DNA of 64,000 nucleotides from NCBI GenBank assembly GCA_001510575.1, contig LNGK01000008.1:1624340-1688339 (forward strand), in the 5' to 3' direction. Made by a program: the position numbers and the translations under genes. Below the pieces are notes generated by a model. It was not told the DNA's origin. It saw nothing but the letters and a program-made list of their open reading frames with translations, and searched no databases. Positions 20,601 to 33,747 of this stretch are shown piece by piece. The DNA is from Knoxdaviesia capensis (lineage: Eukaryota > Ascomycota > Sordariomycetes > Microascales > Gondwanamycetaceae). Within the stretch, counting starts at the first letter, position 1, and each line of letters starts with the position of its first letter.

Positions 20601-22639
20601 GGCCGTCCAACGGGTGTCTGAGCAAAACGAGAGAGCAGCCCGGCACTGAGTCAGGATGACGTTTGATTGAGCCGGACACTCGTCACCGACACAAGACGCC
20701 GTAGAATGCCGAAAGTCCCTCTCCAGTTTATTTTTGGTGATGCTGGGGCCCCCAGTGGGCGGGCAGGGAGCATGGAAACAAAGAGAAGGCGAAGCCAAGG
20801 CACGCATACACGTCTTTGTGTGTCTGGCGTCTACCTAGAAGTTCACAGGAAAGACCACATTCCTCGAAGTGTCGTTCTTGGCTCTCTCCCCCCCTTACGA
20901 TAGAGAAGGTGTTTTGAGGAGGGAGTTCTGGGTTTCCACATCTGTGGCGTGGCAACCTAGTGGATGCGGCTTAGACCTGGTTTTTTTTTCGGGGAGGGTG
21001 GTTACGTCCAGCTGGAATTACGAGGGTTATGGTCGCTGGCCGCGTGTGGCAGTACTTCCAAGTTCGGTGCTGCTGAGAAAAGAGGAACAAGGCTGTATCT
21101 ATTTTGAGATCCGTAAAGCTTTTGGTCGCGAAGATGAGAAAGAAATGAAAAATTTTAAGGTTCCTATGATAGGTGTCAGAAGGCCGTGGAAGCCTGCAAA
21201 TGAGGCTGAATCGGGGTGAAGAAAAAGTCATCACCGAAGAAAATTCAACCATAGGCGTCTCCGAGGCCAGACAGACCCCATGATACCAGTATTACAGCTG
21301 TGGAGCCTGGGATTGCCGGCTCGCGCACCCACGGGTTAGGAGGTTAGGGTTGGGCGTCTAAACTCGAATGAGAGGTGATCAGCCGAAACGGTCAAGCGGG
21401 GAGATGGATGGATAGAGGGATAGACAATAGTCGGAGTCACAAGTATCGGGTGACTTGAGGGTGAGGAGATTGGGCACCATCGTCAGGTGTCCGAATGGGG
21501 CCTAGACGATGAGGCCCAAAGAGAGTGAACTTGGTAAGGCCAGGTTGAGGTCCGATATCGTTCCACGATAATCTGATGTTGAGTCATAGCTGGTGGTGGG
21601 AACGCAGCTTACACCAACCCTAACCCTATGCCGCATTCATCCGGGATCCCGACAGGAGATGCATCGCAGTGAGATGTTCCTTCTCGAGGAAATCGATATT
21701 TATCTTTATGACAAGCCTATTCCAGGCATTCAACGAGCATTGCACAGGTTTACTCTGTCTGTATGATCAAGTTCCAAACTGGAGATTCAAGGACGTTTTA
21801 GAGACATGCAGCAGCAGGTCATTCCTCCTCTTCTCATGCAGGTAGAAACAGTGGACAGGTATTCTGGGCTTCATATATGGGCTGTAGAGAACCACAGGCA
21901 CCAACCAACTCTACAGGGACCTTTAGGTGGGTAGGCGCAGCATTTTAGCATCTGGACATGTGAGACTTCAGATGAAATAGCCACTCCCCCCCGCCACTCC
22001 GAATCCAAAGAGTGCGACGTGTGGTATCTCCACGCCAGTTGCCTTGTAATACGTGGGAGGACATGTTGGAGTCGTATCTGGATAGGTGGCATACACTTCT
22101 TTCGGTATCGGAATCCTTCTTTTTGTGAGCGGATATTTTGGAAGACCCTGACGTAGTCCGAGGGCTTTTAATTGCTTCGATAATGACAATCTTCCATTGC
22201 TTCACTACCTCTGCATGAAGGTGTCAACGTGAGAATCGGCATGATGATGAAGATGGAAGGAATGGAAGCCGGAGGAAAATCAAGCCCCATCTTCGGAAAC
22301 TCTACGAGGGAGCGAGCATGTTTGCTCGGTTGGAACTTGGAAGCCAAGACAGAAGATTCTGAAGCGCTTTACAGGTGGTCGTGTGGCCCTGCAACAGCTA
22401 CAACGAGCATGTGGGTTTTGTACGTAGAAGGAGCACTGAGGCACACCGAAATCCAAGGATATTTCTAGCACCCTGAAGCCCTGGAAACGTGAACAACGGC
22501 CGGGTGGGTAAGAGATAGCGATGTAACAAGGGGGGGGGGAGGGGGTGGAATGCAGATTCTGGAAGTCTCTGTGGTCCTCCTCCATATCGCGTATTGCATC
22601 ACGAACGGAAGCCGGAGCGAGCGAAGATGTGGAAGAGGC

Positions 22640-22668
22640 GGGGGGGGGGGGGGGGGGGNGGGGGGGGG
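22640..22668 (+). repeat. Poly-G tract with one ambiguous base
   Basis: About 29 consecutive G with an N at 22659. Length is probably uncertain for sequencing reasons. Confidence 0.9.
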
Positions 22669-24794
22669 ACAGGTGAACCATCGAGATTTTCCCTCCTCTT
22701 GTTTCCGTTGACTCACACTCCGGTCGCTCCAGAATTTTCTTCCTGCTTTTCGCAGACCACCCTAACCAAGAAGCGGACCCGATGATTAGGGTTGTAGGGG
22801 CTGTGATTGGTAACTTTGGAAATCCCCACACCACCATCTTCTTGGATATATTCTGTCTGTTCCATATGAGGCTGTCACCAAATCAGCGAAACAGTTTCTG
22901 CCTGAGGCGACCGGCGGCGTCCAGGTTGTGTGGCCCGGCTTATCGACCTAACCCATATTTAGAAGTGGTCCCAGGGTTGCTGTGGAACGCACGATGCAAG
23001 AATGAAGAGAACAAGAAAGAAGAGAGACGATGGAGAACTTGGTGTGTGTGTGTGTGTGTGGTGCAAGATAATCCGCTTATCACAGTCTTGTAGAGGAAGT
23101 TGGGTTTTTGGGTTCTCTACGACGCTGGTGCATGTTGTCCACCCTCCCCAATTTTCCCCCCTCCATTTCTCGGTGGAGTCGACGGACGTGGTCGAACCGG
23201 CGGACTTACTTGGGACCTTCGACTGGGAATGCTGTAATTCTCTCGGTGATGTGTCTCATGCAGGAAAACAGGAAAAAAGAGAGGGCGGAAGAGGTCAAGG
23301 AAAGGGAGGGGATGTTGGACACTTGCATCTTGGTGTGAGGCACTTTTTTCTTTTTCTTTGTTGTTCCCACACAGTCCCCTCCCCCCCTCTTCTCTCTCCC
23401 TGGTCCCATCATCTTGCACACTCTCTCGCGGGTCGTTGCTGGCTCATGATGTCGCACTGCTCCCTCTCACCCAAGCAGCGATGACTTCACAGGGTTTCTC
23501 TTCCCAATAAGCCCACCCCAAGACAGGCCGTGACTCGTTCAGCGAACACCCGAAACTGGAGGACGAGCCCTCAAAACCTCCTTATTTGGGAGGGCTAGAC
23601 CCGGGCCACACACCAAGCCTGTAATGTCCTTTAAGTGCTATCCGTTATCTCGTGGGACTTTGAAATCTTTCCCGTCTTATTCAGGCTACTACATATGGAC
23701 ATCCACCACCGCACATATCCGCTCACTTCTTCCACCTCTTTTTCGTGCCGCCAAGACCCCTCCCAGTGCACTGGGTTCTCTGAGAGCTAGGCCAACAAGG
23801 TTGGAAAAGGGAAAAAGAAAAAAAAAAGAATTATGCATCGGAATAACGAGATATATGCATGTGTAGATGAAGTTGCGAGAGAAGCGGGGTAACCCATTAT
23901 CTTGTGCCTCTCCCCCCCTCGTTTGTCGTGGTGTTGGCGTGGAAATAAGTCGAAATCTGGGAATATGCAACATGGCGAGCAGAAATGTGGCTGGACAACC
24001 TGACTTTGATGCAATGGTCTCCTCCTGTGTACCGGCCGTGATAACAACTCCAACTCCAACTTGTGTAGAGAGGGAATCGGACGTGGTATTGCAGCGAACC
24101 GCGGCCGGCGTGTTGTGGGACGACAGAAGCCACCAGCTCACGACAACAACACCTCCTTTACTACCCTGTGTTGGTTGGGGATGCCTCGTGTTGTGGCCTG
24201 CTTCTGGCGCCTTGTTTTGCTCCAGGTGCGCGAGCGACGTCTGGTGGTCCGCCCGTGAAGTCGCGTACGGGAACTTCACGCTCTCCGGGGTTGTTTGACC
24301 TTCGTTGTTTCTCCGCGACTGCTACGTGTCGTTGACCAGGCTGGTCGTTTCGCGATACGTGTGTGTATGTGTATCTACTGCGGGGGGGGGGGTTTCGTTC
24401 TTGTTTCTCTTCCTTCGTGTAAGACAGGGCGAACAAGAAAACCAACTACGCGCGGCCGGCGGTCGTCCAACGCGGTCCCCCCCCCTCCATCCTGTCGTCG
24501 CCTGTTCCCGTCCAGGCCAACACCAGCAAGCCAGCAGGGGCTTTAAGTGGTGGACTGGTGGAACAAGCCCTGTATGCGACCGTGAAGGGGGGGGCCGTAA
24601 ACACTGGGGAGTACCTTGAGCCCTGGAGGTCAACACACCAACGCGGAGAAAAGACTGGCTGGTGTTTGCCAACCCGAATCCTGGCTGGCCACATCTGCAG
24701 CCCGGGAGACATTCTCTAGCCCGTGTCGAGCCCTGGAATGGGCTGCGTTTTCCCCCCTCCAAGCTGGGTTGGTTGGCCAGTGCAGGCATTATCG

Positions 24795-24811
24795 TGTACA
24801 GTACAGTACAG
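24795..24811. repeat. Dispersed TGTACAGTAC motif, three-unit copy
   Basis: TGTACAGTACAGTACAG is one of the clearest copies of a near-palindromic motif that recurs through the non-coding parts of the window. Confidence 0.6.
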
Positions 24812-25596
24812 GCAGATGGGAGAAGGACAGCCCTGTTATGGGAGGATGTAAGTTCCTCAGGCTGGTGATGCTAAACAGGGCTCGGGACTTGTAAATGTTT
24901 AGAACATGCAGGAATCCGTTGGATGTGTCCTCACAGCACCACCGGGTTGCAATTTTCTTTTTTATTATTGCCGACATCTCTTCACTTAAGCGGTTCTACG
25001 GTGTAGGTCGAACCCCAAAATAACCCTAATACATGATGAAAGATGCCGAGCCTCGAGGAAGGTTGCGTTGCAGGAAGCTCCCCCGTCAACACCGCCTCAG
25101 ATAAAGGATCATCAAACATCACACCGCCATGCGCGCAGATACCAGATTTTTCTCTTTTTTGTTTTTGCTTTACGATTTTTATTTGCTGATTTATCGGGTC
25201 AAACCTTTGGTGGGGGGTTTTTCTGTCTCTCCATACATGTGTCCTCAGAGGAACAGGCATACTGCAGTCAAGTTCGATCTCCCCCTCTTTTCAAAATTAG
25301 CACTGGTTGCCCGATTGTCAAGGAGCTGGACAGCTAGGCTTTCTCCAATAGGGAAACAAACACTGTGAGTCTGCATAATTAGGCCAGCCGGAGAGAATCC
25401 CGGGCTTATCGTTAAGGTATCTTTCCCGTTCTGCCCGGTCCTGCACAAACGGGAGAAGGAGGGGAGGCTGAGCCAGGGAAATCCAACACGGAAATATTCT
25501 GAACTGGGATCACTAGGCGAAGAAAGTCGACGGTGTCTAGTTTACGACACGAGGGTGGAGAGATAGATTCTCGCGTCCTGCGCAGAGTAAGCCTCA

Positions 25597-25627
25597 CATC
25601 CATCCATCCATCCATCCATCCATCATC
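25597..25627 (+). repeat. (CATC)n microsatellite
   Basis: About seven perfect CATC units end in CATCATC. Confidence 0.95.
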
Positions 25628-25761
25628 ATTTTATAAATAGGGGGAGAGAAAAAGGATACACTTTTGGATACAGGTTTTGCACACGCAAACAACCCCATCG
25701 AGTTAATCTTAAACCGTCTCTCTCCTGCCCCGTGCGTGCGTGCGTTTGTCTCGATAGCTGA

Positions 25762-25870
25762 TGTACTGTACTGTAGTCTCTACACCAAGAGGACACACAG
25801 AGCTGATGCCCATTCCGCTCGCTTGTCCAGATGCGTGTTGGCGATACTCTGTACTGTACAGTACTATACT
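25762..25870. repeat. Two TGTACTGTAC motif copies about 90 bp apart
   Basis: Copies lie at 25762-25776 (TGTACTGTACTGTAG) and 25850-25870 (TGTACTGTACAGTACT core). They are the closest-spaced pair in the first desert. Confidence 0.55.
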
Positions 25871-28200
25871 TAGTTGTGTCGAGCTAAGATGTTCGTGGTG
25901 TCCCGAAAGAAGCTTAGGTCTGAGGGCTGCGGACTTTTTTTGTTGTTCCTTTTCATTTTGTAAGAAGGATGAGATCAAAGTTTCCCAGTTTGGTGTGGTG
26001 TTTCTTTGCTGGTTTTCACCCGTTATCACACACACACACACATATTTGACACTATCCGGCATTCCGCCTCTTCTCGCCTCGCTGGATGTGGAATAGCAAA
26101 TAGCGAGACCCCTTTCAGGCCTTTCAGGGGGCTATATTTGGGTCCTGGTGCGTGCACCAGGCGCTGAACTTCGCCCTAAAGCTCAAATGTCCAGGTCCTC
26201 CGTGCCCGCGCCTCCTTGAGTGTCTGTTTTGTGAACTTTGTCGACATATCCATATCCACCCGAAGCGGGCCATAACGGGCCTGGTGAAGTCATGATGCAG
26301 GGCCCGGTCGACCGCTCGCCCGCTGGAAGAGAGTAAATATATCCTGGGTGTTTACGAACAAAAGAAGGCAGGTTCCGGAGGGGAGGGAGGAGACACACAC
26401 GACAAGAAAAAAAAAGTGCCCATGTTTCCCCCCAAACAACACGGCATTCCCGGAAGTGTCCCAGTTCTTTTTGGTCTGGTACGGACGGAGATGATGGGAG
26501 CCCCAAACCGTAACCATATGAAGTCACCACAGGAGTGCTGTGGAAGAGATTCACTGGCAAGAGTCGCAGTCTCTTTTATTTGATTTGATTGATCTGGGTT
26601 TGTTTGAACGGCGGTGAGAGAAGAAAACTTTAGGTTCCTCTTTCTTACGACAAATCCACTTTCTGCAAAGGAAAATATACGAAGCGTGTCTGGGCAACCA
26701 CGAGGCAGTCTGAACTCTCGCGAAGATATTAGGCAGCGACATTGACGGTGGGAACAGAGAATACAGTACTGTACACTTGTTTATACAGCAGCTAGCTGGT
26801 GGCGCTGTTTGCTTCACACCACCGGGCAGAGGTACCACACCAAACACACACACGCACACCCACGGTTGGTGGCTCGCGCGCGTATGTGAGGCCGAACATG
26901 CGTGAGGCTGGCTATGGTTGAACATAGACTGCATGCTTCACAGTTGGCTACAGACGACGTTGGATTCTCCCGCACCCCCTCTTGGCCGTGTTCCATGCAT
27001 ATGCAAGTCTGGCCTTGGGATCATGACCTTCTGGGCGTTGCTGGGCCGGCTTCGGGTTCGCGTATGAGGCGGGGATGGACTGCAGTGTCGAGTCTGCCAA
27101 CTTGCTGTGGACATGAAAATGGAAGTGAGCTGTCGCGGGAAGGAAGGACAACCCTTTCATTAACACTGTCTGCTATCAGCCACTCTATCCAGTTGGGTCT
27201 CTGGCTAGCTGTCGACGCTTTGGACGAGGAAGTGAACATGTCTCTCATTGATACCAAGCGACAGTTACACATGTTGGGAGAAGCAATAATTTGTTTCCTG
27301 CCAGCATTTGCGACAAACGGCGGCGCAGTCGACTTCCCAGCGACCCTCCGGTGGGGACGGACTTTCGGGGCCAAGGTCGATGTGATGACTATCGCCAACA
27401 GTGTGAAGGAAACACTGAAGTCAGTGCCCCGACCTTTGCTGCCGCCTGTGGCTGTACCAACGTGCTAAACGGACCACTTGCACGTTTTCTTGATCTCGCC
27501 CCCCTCCCCTTTTCTTATTTCTCTTCGCGCCGCCTTCCTCAAGTCCCGCCACTTGTTCCTTCCTGCTCTGGACCCCCCCAGCCCAGCCCAAAAGGAAAGG
27601 AGGGAGCCGCGATGAGCGTGGCCAATCAGGTACCGTCTGGAAAAGTCGATGAAGGTCTTGGCAACAGAGAGGTGAGACTGTGTTTTCAGTGTAACAACGC
27701 CCGCGGAGGTACTGGATACAACATGCACTAACAGCTGTGGGCTAGCGGCTTGCAGGATTGGGGTTAGCGTGCTTGGTAGGCAGTACTAAGAAATACACAA
27801 CCTTCCCCCGGGGAGAGGGGGTCCTCCACTCTTCTCTCTCTTCCTTCCTTCATTTCATGATATGAGCGGCACTGCCAACTCGCTCTTTCGTTGCTTCCTA
27901 CAGCCTTCATCTTTGGCCGGGCTGTCCAGAGCTGAATGTACAGTACTTGCGTAGAATTAAAAGTGAAGGCGAGAGAGGAAATGAAGTTGGGTAGCACAGT
28001 ACCTCTGTGATATGGTGGCTGGCCCTTTCTTACACGTCTTTCTTTCCCAGCGACACACGAGGCCGGGACGCGGCTTTGTCATTTGCGAGAGCAGCTAATT
28101 ACCGCCCACATCCGAGGAACACGTATACAGACTAACCACAGCAGTGCTGGAAGATTCCTACAGCGGGCTGGCTGCTGCTCCAGCGGGCTTCAAAGCCACT

Positions 28201-31200
28201 GAACGAAACAAGAAAACACAGTCCAGCTTCCCAAATTAGGCCCGGCGTGCTGTCGCTACCAACGCCATCTCGCTCTTTTTTTCTTCTTTTTTCTTCTTGT
28301 ATCCGTAGTACCACACCGAAGCACCTCTCTCGCCTGGGGGGTCTCGCGTCCCCATTTTCTCTCGCTCTCCCTCACTTTTTCCCTTCCTCACTTTTTCCCT
28401 TCTTTTTTTCTCTTTTCCTTCTTCTTTCTTCCCAACATATCGCCAACTGGACACGATGTACTCAACTTCCTACTCCATTTAAGCAACCCAAAGACTTCTG
28501 AAGCGGCTCCTTTTAGTTGAGCAGTCTGCTGAAAGGTCTCCCCGATTTTTGCTTGGTTTCCCTTTTCTCTTTTCTCTTTTTGATTTTATTTTATTTAGGT
28601 TTTCTTTCGAGTTTTTTTTTTATATCTACGAGTTTCATTTTTATTCCGGTTTCCTGTTTCTTGCTGCCATCTATCTCCTTACTGGGATTTTCAACGCTTT
28701 TTTTTTGCTCTTGATTTTTGATAACGACACGATTACTCTCTCTTCCGTCCTTACGCTCTCCTCCGTTCTTGTTTCTAATCTTCGCCTTACGAATTTCTCT
28801 TTTTCTCGCTTCTTCTCGCCGTTGGGACCTTCAACGTGTCATATATATCATACTAGTATTATAAAACTTATACCTTCGGTTTGCTTCCAATATTTCGGCC
28901 ATTTTTATCTTTTCATTTTTCATCTATCTGCCTTTCGATTTCGATCCTCTCTGCCGGTTCTTAGTAGTGACGATATTTTCCATCCTGTTTGCCGTTTTTA
29001 TCCCCTCCGCAACTTCCGACCCCCAACAACCGGAAGCCCGTTTCTTTTCAGATTGACGAAAGTGACATTAACTTGTACCTTGCGACTCTCTGTTCCCCCA
29101 TCTCTATCGATCTTTCGGTCCGGACCCATTCATTCAAACCGTGCCTCCGAAGTTCCATACCATACACCCGAACCTTCGTTCTCGCTTGCTGCTCCTCTTC
29201 GAACCGTTGCCGTCGATTCTGTGCTGTCTCGACGAAAATACCCGTGATCTTTCTTTGACGGAAAAAGCTCCTGGTACCAAAAAAAGCTCTTGCTTTCCTA
29301 AAAGCTCCCTGCTTCGAAAAAAGCTCCTTGCTCTCCGAAAAAACCACCTTTGCTCTTTTATTTTATTCTTTTTGATTTCATTTGCCTCGCCTTCTTCTTC
29401 CTGTCGGTTCACTTGATCGTGCCAGACTTGAACAACACCCTCTTCAGGCTGCCAGCCCCACTTGTGCCAGTTGCAACCACTTGCATCCTTGTCGCTCGCC
29501 AGCTGACGGATCCAAGCCAAAACACTTCGCCTCAGCACCTGCTAATCCGAACCCTCACACCCTGGTTGGTCTAAAATCCCCTCAATTTTTTTTTCTTCGT
29601 GCAAGTACCGCTTGGCCCGTTGGCGCAGCGCGCCGGTACCTGAAAATTACTGCTTTCTACCTAAAAAGGGTTTGTGGCTAACACTGCAAGTTCCAGCGAC
29701 AATCGCCCGAAAACATCAGGGAAGGAACCATCATTAACCGCCTAAGCCACGCCGTCGCTGCCTGCGCAGTTGCGACCCCGAAATTTGTCTGCGCTTGCCA
29801 GTTTTTGCTCTGTTCGCCCACGAAGCTTCATTTGCCACTCCCTGTAAGAGTCATCCATCCATCATGCTTTGTTTCGATGTTGCCATCTGTTCCATCTCAT
29901 CGCCCCCCCTTTTCCCATCTTTCCAACTCGTCTTCTCTTTCTCTCACCCTCACCCTCTCTATCTCTCTTGAACCCTTAATCTCAATATACCAAAACATAT
30001 CATCTTCACTATCCTGTCTCCTAGACTACTACTTGGTTGGCAGTCAACCACCACCACATCTACGCATCTCCATTTTGAACCCTGCAGCCGCCTATCACCA
30101 TCCCAACTCCAGGCTGTGAACTTGGCCTGGCCACAGGCCACCTTATACAGCCCTTCTTTCTACTGGCTGTGTGTTGTGTGTGTGTGTGTGTCATCTTTTT
30201 CACACCCCCCGGTCCCGGCCGCCTCCCACTCCACCCTGCTTCCTGCCTGGCCTGTCTTAACGTGTCCTGCCTTGACCACCACATCATCGCCACATTACTC
30301 TCTCTTGTCTTCCTTCCTCTTTTCCTAGATCTCACCATCGCCGCCTAGTCATAACCCTACCCCTGGCGTTTATTCCCCCTCCACCTCTGATATCTACTTC
30401 CGTCCCGTTGTCGGCCTGTACTGATGGCTGCCCATAAGAGTCACACTCTTCGCTAGGCTACTTGCCACTCTCTCAGTATTTCTTCTCTCAGCCTCACGTC
30501 TGCGTTTAGGGAACACGTCAACTGTTACCTCCCCGTCATTCGTGTTCATATAACCCGGGATCTCTTCTCCTCTCGGCTTTCTTGCCTTTCCTTTCCATTT
30601 TGCTATCCACCAAATCGGCTCTGACACATCCCGATCGCGTGCGTGTGCGTGTACCTGCGTCAACAGATCAACCACTCCCGCCCGCCGCCTACAACCCTGT
30701 AACGTCTTGTTGGCCTCAATCCTCGACGTCTTTCAAGACCACCCCTCGCTCATCGTCGCCATTCTGGTCGTCACTTGACACACCTGGTTCCTCATTTTCT
30801 CATGCGGTAGCCTTGTCTTGAAGCCTCCTGGCATCGCCCTCTTATTCACCGTCCGAGTCTTATGAATCATTCCATGTTCATCATCTCTCATCTATTTAAC
30901 ATCTGATATCCTCGCCCGAAATAATCTCTTGATGATCCCCTTTCTGTTTTAATCTCTCTCCATCCTTCTTCGGGTTTTCTGTCAAACGCAATGCTTTTTG
31001 ACAATCTCGATCTCTTTACTCCAGTCGCCAGTCCTGCTTCGTCTTCCGGTCCCTCATATCGTCCTAAATCCGTCACCCCCCAGCTTGTCTAGGAGCTTGT
31101 CGTCTCGCCATCTCCTACTGCCTTCTTTAGTCTCTCGATAGCTACACGTGTTGTTCTCTGTTCAACACATGTTGCTGTAGTTGGCCTTGCCCCTCTCTCT

Positions 31201-31313
31201 CCGGTTCCTTACGACGATTTGTTTCCACACATCAGGCCGACCTAGCAGGACGGCGACTGGAGGATTCCATAGCGCTTCCCTCAGTCCTTATCGATCTCCT
31301 ACCATCACCCAAA
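28201..31313 (+). promoter_or_regulatory. Long pyrimidine-rich promoter and leader of the Pho85-type cyclin gene
   Basis: From about 28.25 kb to the ATG at 31314 the plus strand is dominated by C and T. Long T or CT runs lie at 28.26-28.7 and 29.3-29.4 kb. Open frames here are Phe/Ser/Leu-rich and unlike proteins. I infer a long promoter plus 5' leader, possibly with short upstream frames or 5'-UTR introns. Confidence 0.5.
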
Positions 31314-33747
31314 ATGAATTACCATGATTCGAACTACGATGTCCTCCGTAATGGAGGCTCCTCCTCCAACCTCCGTTCCACCTCTTCTTCTTCTTCTTTG
31401 AACTCGTACCCTTCTCATTCCATCTCCATCGAGGTGTCTGCTTGCCGCTCTCCTGCCTCGTCTTCGTCTTCCGCTTCGACCTATTCCGATTCCTTCTCGC
31501 ATATGTCCGACAGCACCACCCCGACTTCGCTTGCCTCTTCCCAATCCTCGGCCTGCGATTCTCAGTTTCACTCTAGCCAGCCCTTTCATTTTGAACAGGT
31601 TGACACGTCTCTGTCCTCTATTTGTATCAGTAATAATCCTGTTAGCGATATTCGCCACCAGCCTCTTACCGCTGCGCCCTCTGCCTGCCCTAAGTGGCAG
31701 AAGTCGACCGTTGCCGTCCAGCCGGTCGAGCCGGTTGTTCCTCTGCTGTCTCACCCGAATCCGCGCCGGACCAGCTCTTCGTCAACCCGCCCAGCCTTCC
31801 CGCCGCTTCTACAACGCCAGACCGAGCGCAAAGTGAGCTTTGTTGATAACCTTGTCGGTAAGTGAACATTGCTGCCAAACATTCAACGTCATGACTCATG
31901 GTGAACCGTGTCGCCTGTTGTGGCCCCGCACTATCACCATCGAACATCATGTTGTTCGATTCCGTATACTTATTCCAGAACCCTGCCATTGCATAGATTC
32001 GGCAACCCACCTGGTGGAAGCCATTTGGCCTCTGTCTTCGGCTTTGCCGCGCCGCGAGGGCAACAAGACCCCCTTGTCGCTCCGGACCTTTATCCAAGAG
32101 ACCCTGCGTCGCTCTCGCAGCAGCTACTCCACTCTGCAAGTCGCCCTGTACTATTTGGTTGTCATCAAGGAACACGTTCCCAAGTGTGACTTTTCGAAAG
32201 AACAGCTCCGCGATGACGCCGATACTCGCTCGCTGCAGTGCGGTCGTCGCATGTTCCTGGCCGCGCTTATTCTCGCTTCCAAGTACCTGCAAGACCGCAA
32301 CTTCTCGGCTCGCGCCTGGAGCCGCATGTCTGGTCTTCCTACCCAGGAGATCAACCAGAACGAAAAGGCCTTTCTTTTGGCCACCGACTGGAAGCTCCAC
32401 ATTCCCGAACCGTTGTTTGCGCGCTGGGCGGCTTTTGTTTTGAAATATACCCCTCCGCCGCCGCCTTCTCCCGGAATGGATGCCTTTGAGTATCAGCGCC
32501 AAACCGCTTCGTGGAAGAAGCTGGTTCTTAGCCTCAACCCCGAAATCACCAACGTCGATCTCTCCCCTTCGACTGTCGCCTCCCCTATTGCGGCTATGGT
32601 GCCCTCCCTCTCGCCTACTTCTCCTTGCCGTGCTTCTCTTATGCCTCTCACCCCTACCGTGGAGATGTCGGGGACTCCGTTTGGCGCCGACCCGATGGAT
32701 CTGTCTACCCCGACCGCCCGGTCGTTTTCCACCCCTACCATCATGGAGCCCCCGACTCCTTGCTCTCTCTACACCCCCCGGCGCATTGCTGCGCCGGCTT
32801 CGGGTCTTCTCCCTACCCCGAAGCTCACACCCCAGCTTATGGCTTTCGGCACTCCTGCTGCGAGTGGCGCATCCATGACTGGAGGTTGTGGAAAGTCAGC
32901 TATGACCATGGCCCTGGCTCAAGCCTCGGCTTCGTCTATGTCGCACTGCCTGTTGGACAGACTGCCCGGAGCTCTCTCGACCTCTCCGCAGAACTACTTC
33001 CCGCTCAACCGCCGATCCTCGCTGGCTACGTCCGTGTCTACGGCGTCGTCTCCGGAGTCGATGGTGTCGGATGTGTCTCGGTCTTCTCGCTCGTCCTCGA
33101 TCTCCTCGTCTTCCTCGCTGCACTGCGCGACCTCGTCGTCTCGGATGATGGGTGCGTCGCGCCTGTTGCGCGTTTCGAAGCTGGGTGGTGATCGAATTTG
33201 CATGAAGCCGAGCGTCATCTCGTCGGTGCCGGAAGTGTTTGTTGAGGGTTGCTTGACGTCGTCTCCGGAGATGTTTACTGGAACCGTGGGAAAGATGGGC
33301 GAGTTGTACCTGGACACGCCTCTCGGCCGCCGCGAGCATTCGTACGATGAGATGACTGCCCGCGACTCGGCTCTGCAAGGAATCCCGGTTAACATGCCGC
33401 GTGCACCTAGAATGATGTCGATGGTGCCTCCGGTGCCCGATGCACCGCTGCCGAGAATGGGACTGAAGCGTAGCCGGACCAGTGTTTCCGACTACCACCT
33501 GCAGGACAACGTTCGCGGACTTCTCCGGGAGTCGACCTGGTCGGAGTCCATGATGCGCGGCCCTGTCCCCTCTCTTCTTTCGGCCACCAACCCCTCGGTT
33601 GCTTCCGACGAAGGCGTTTCGGATGGATTCAAGCGTCGGCGATTCACCCCTGACGCATCGACGGCTTTTGGCAGACAGTACCTGCACCCGTCGATGGCGT
33701 TGAACCCCGGCGCTGTGGTTGTCGGAGGCCCTTCTTCTCGTCTCTAG
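31314..33747 (+). CDS. Pho85-type (Pcl) cyclin
   Basis: Two exons, 31314-31857 and 31997-33747, joined by a 139-nt intron give 764 residues. The junction yields SFVDNLVDSATHLVEAIWPL, a typical lead-in to Pcl cyclins. Cyclin-fold helices follow at about residues 205-335, for example SYSTLQVALYYLVVIKEHV, MFLAALILASKYLQDRNFS and AWSRMSGLPTQEINQNEKAF. The N-terminal 180 and C-terminal 430 residues are Ser/Pro-rich and likely disordered, with many SP/TP sites. Pcl cyclins activate the Pho85/PhoA-type kinase in nutrient, polarity and transcription-factor turnover control. The helices look closest to the Pcl1/2/5/9 side of the family, which is an inference. The gene is convergent with areA. Confidence 0.9.

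Larger units (their letters stand above)
17627..28200. other. Gene desert downstream of sub2
   Basis: Over 10 kb I find no frame with a recognisable domain or consistent splice structure. Plus and minus frames are equally poor. It contains simple repeats, a poly-G tract with an ambiguous base, five AACCCTAA-type octamers (17.6-25.1 kb, listed in findings) and several TGTACAGTAC motif copies (24.8-27.9 kb). Non-coding transcripts cannot be excluded. Confidence 0.55.

Noticed and set aside
21616..21627. AACCCTAACCCTA as a telomere end
   Set aside because: There are only about two units, internal to the contig and flanked by unique sequence. It fits a dispersed octamer, not a telomere.
26902..27468. 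188-codon plus-strand frame in the first desert
   Set aside because: A similar-length frame exists on the opposite strand, no domain is recognisable, and there is no splice or promoter support.
28549..29247. 232-codon plus-strand frame upstream of the cyclin gene
   Set aside because: It is Phe/Leu/Ser-rich because the strand is CT-rich, and it has no domain or signal consistent with a protein.
32896..33687. 263-codon Arg/His-rich minus-strand frame
   Set aside because: It is antisense to the cyclin C-terminal region and its composition reflects the complement of Ser-rich codons.
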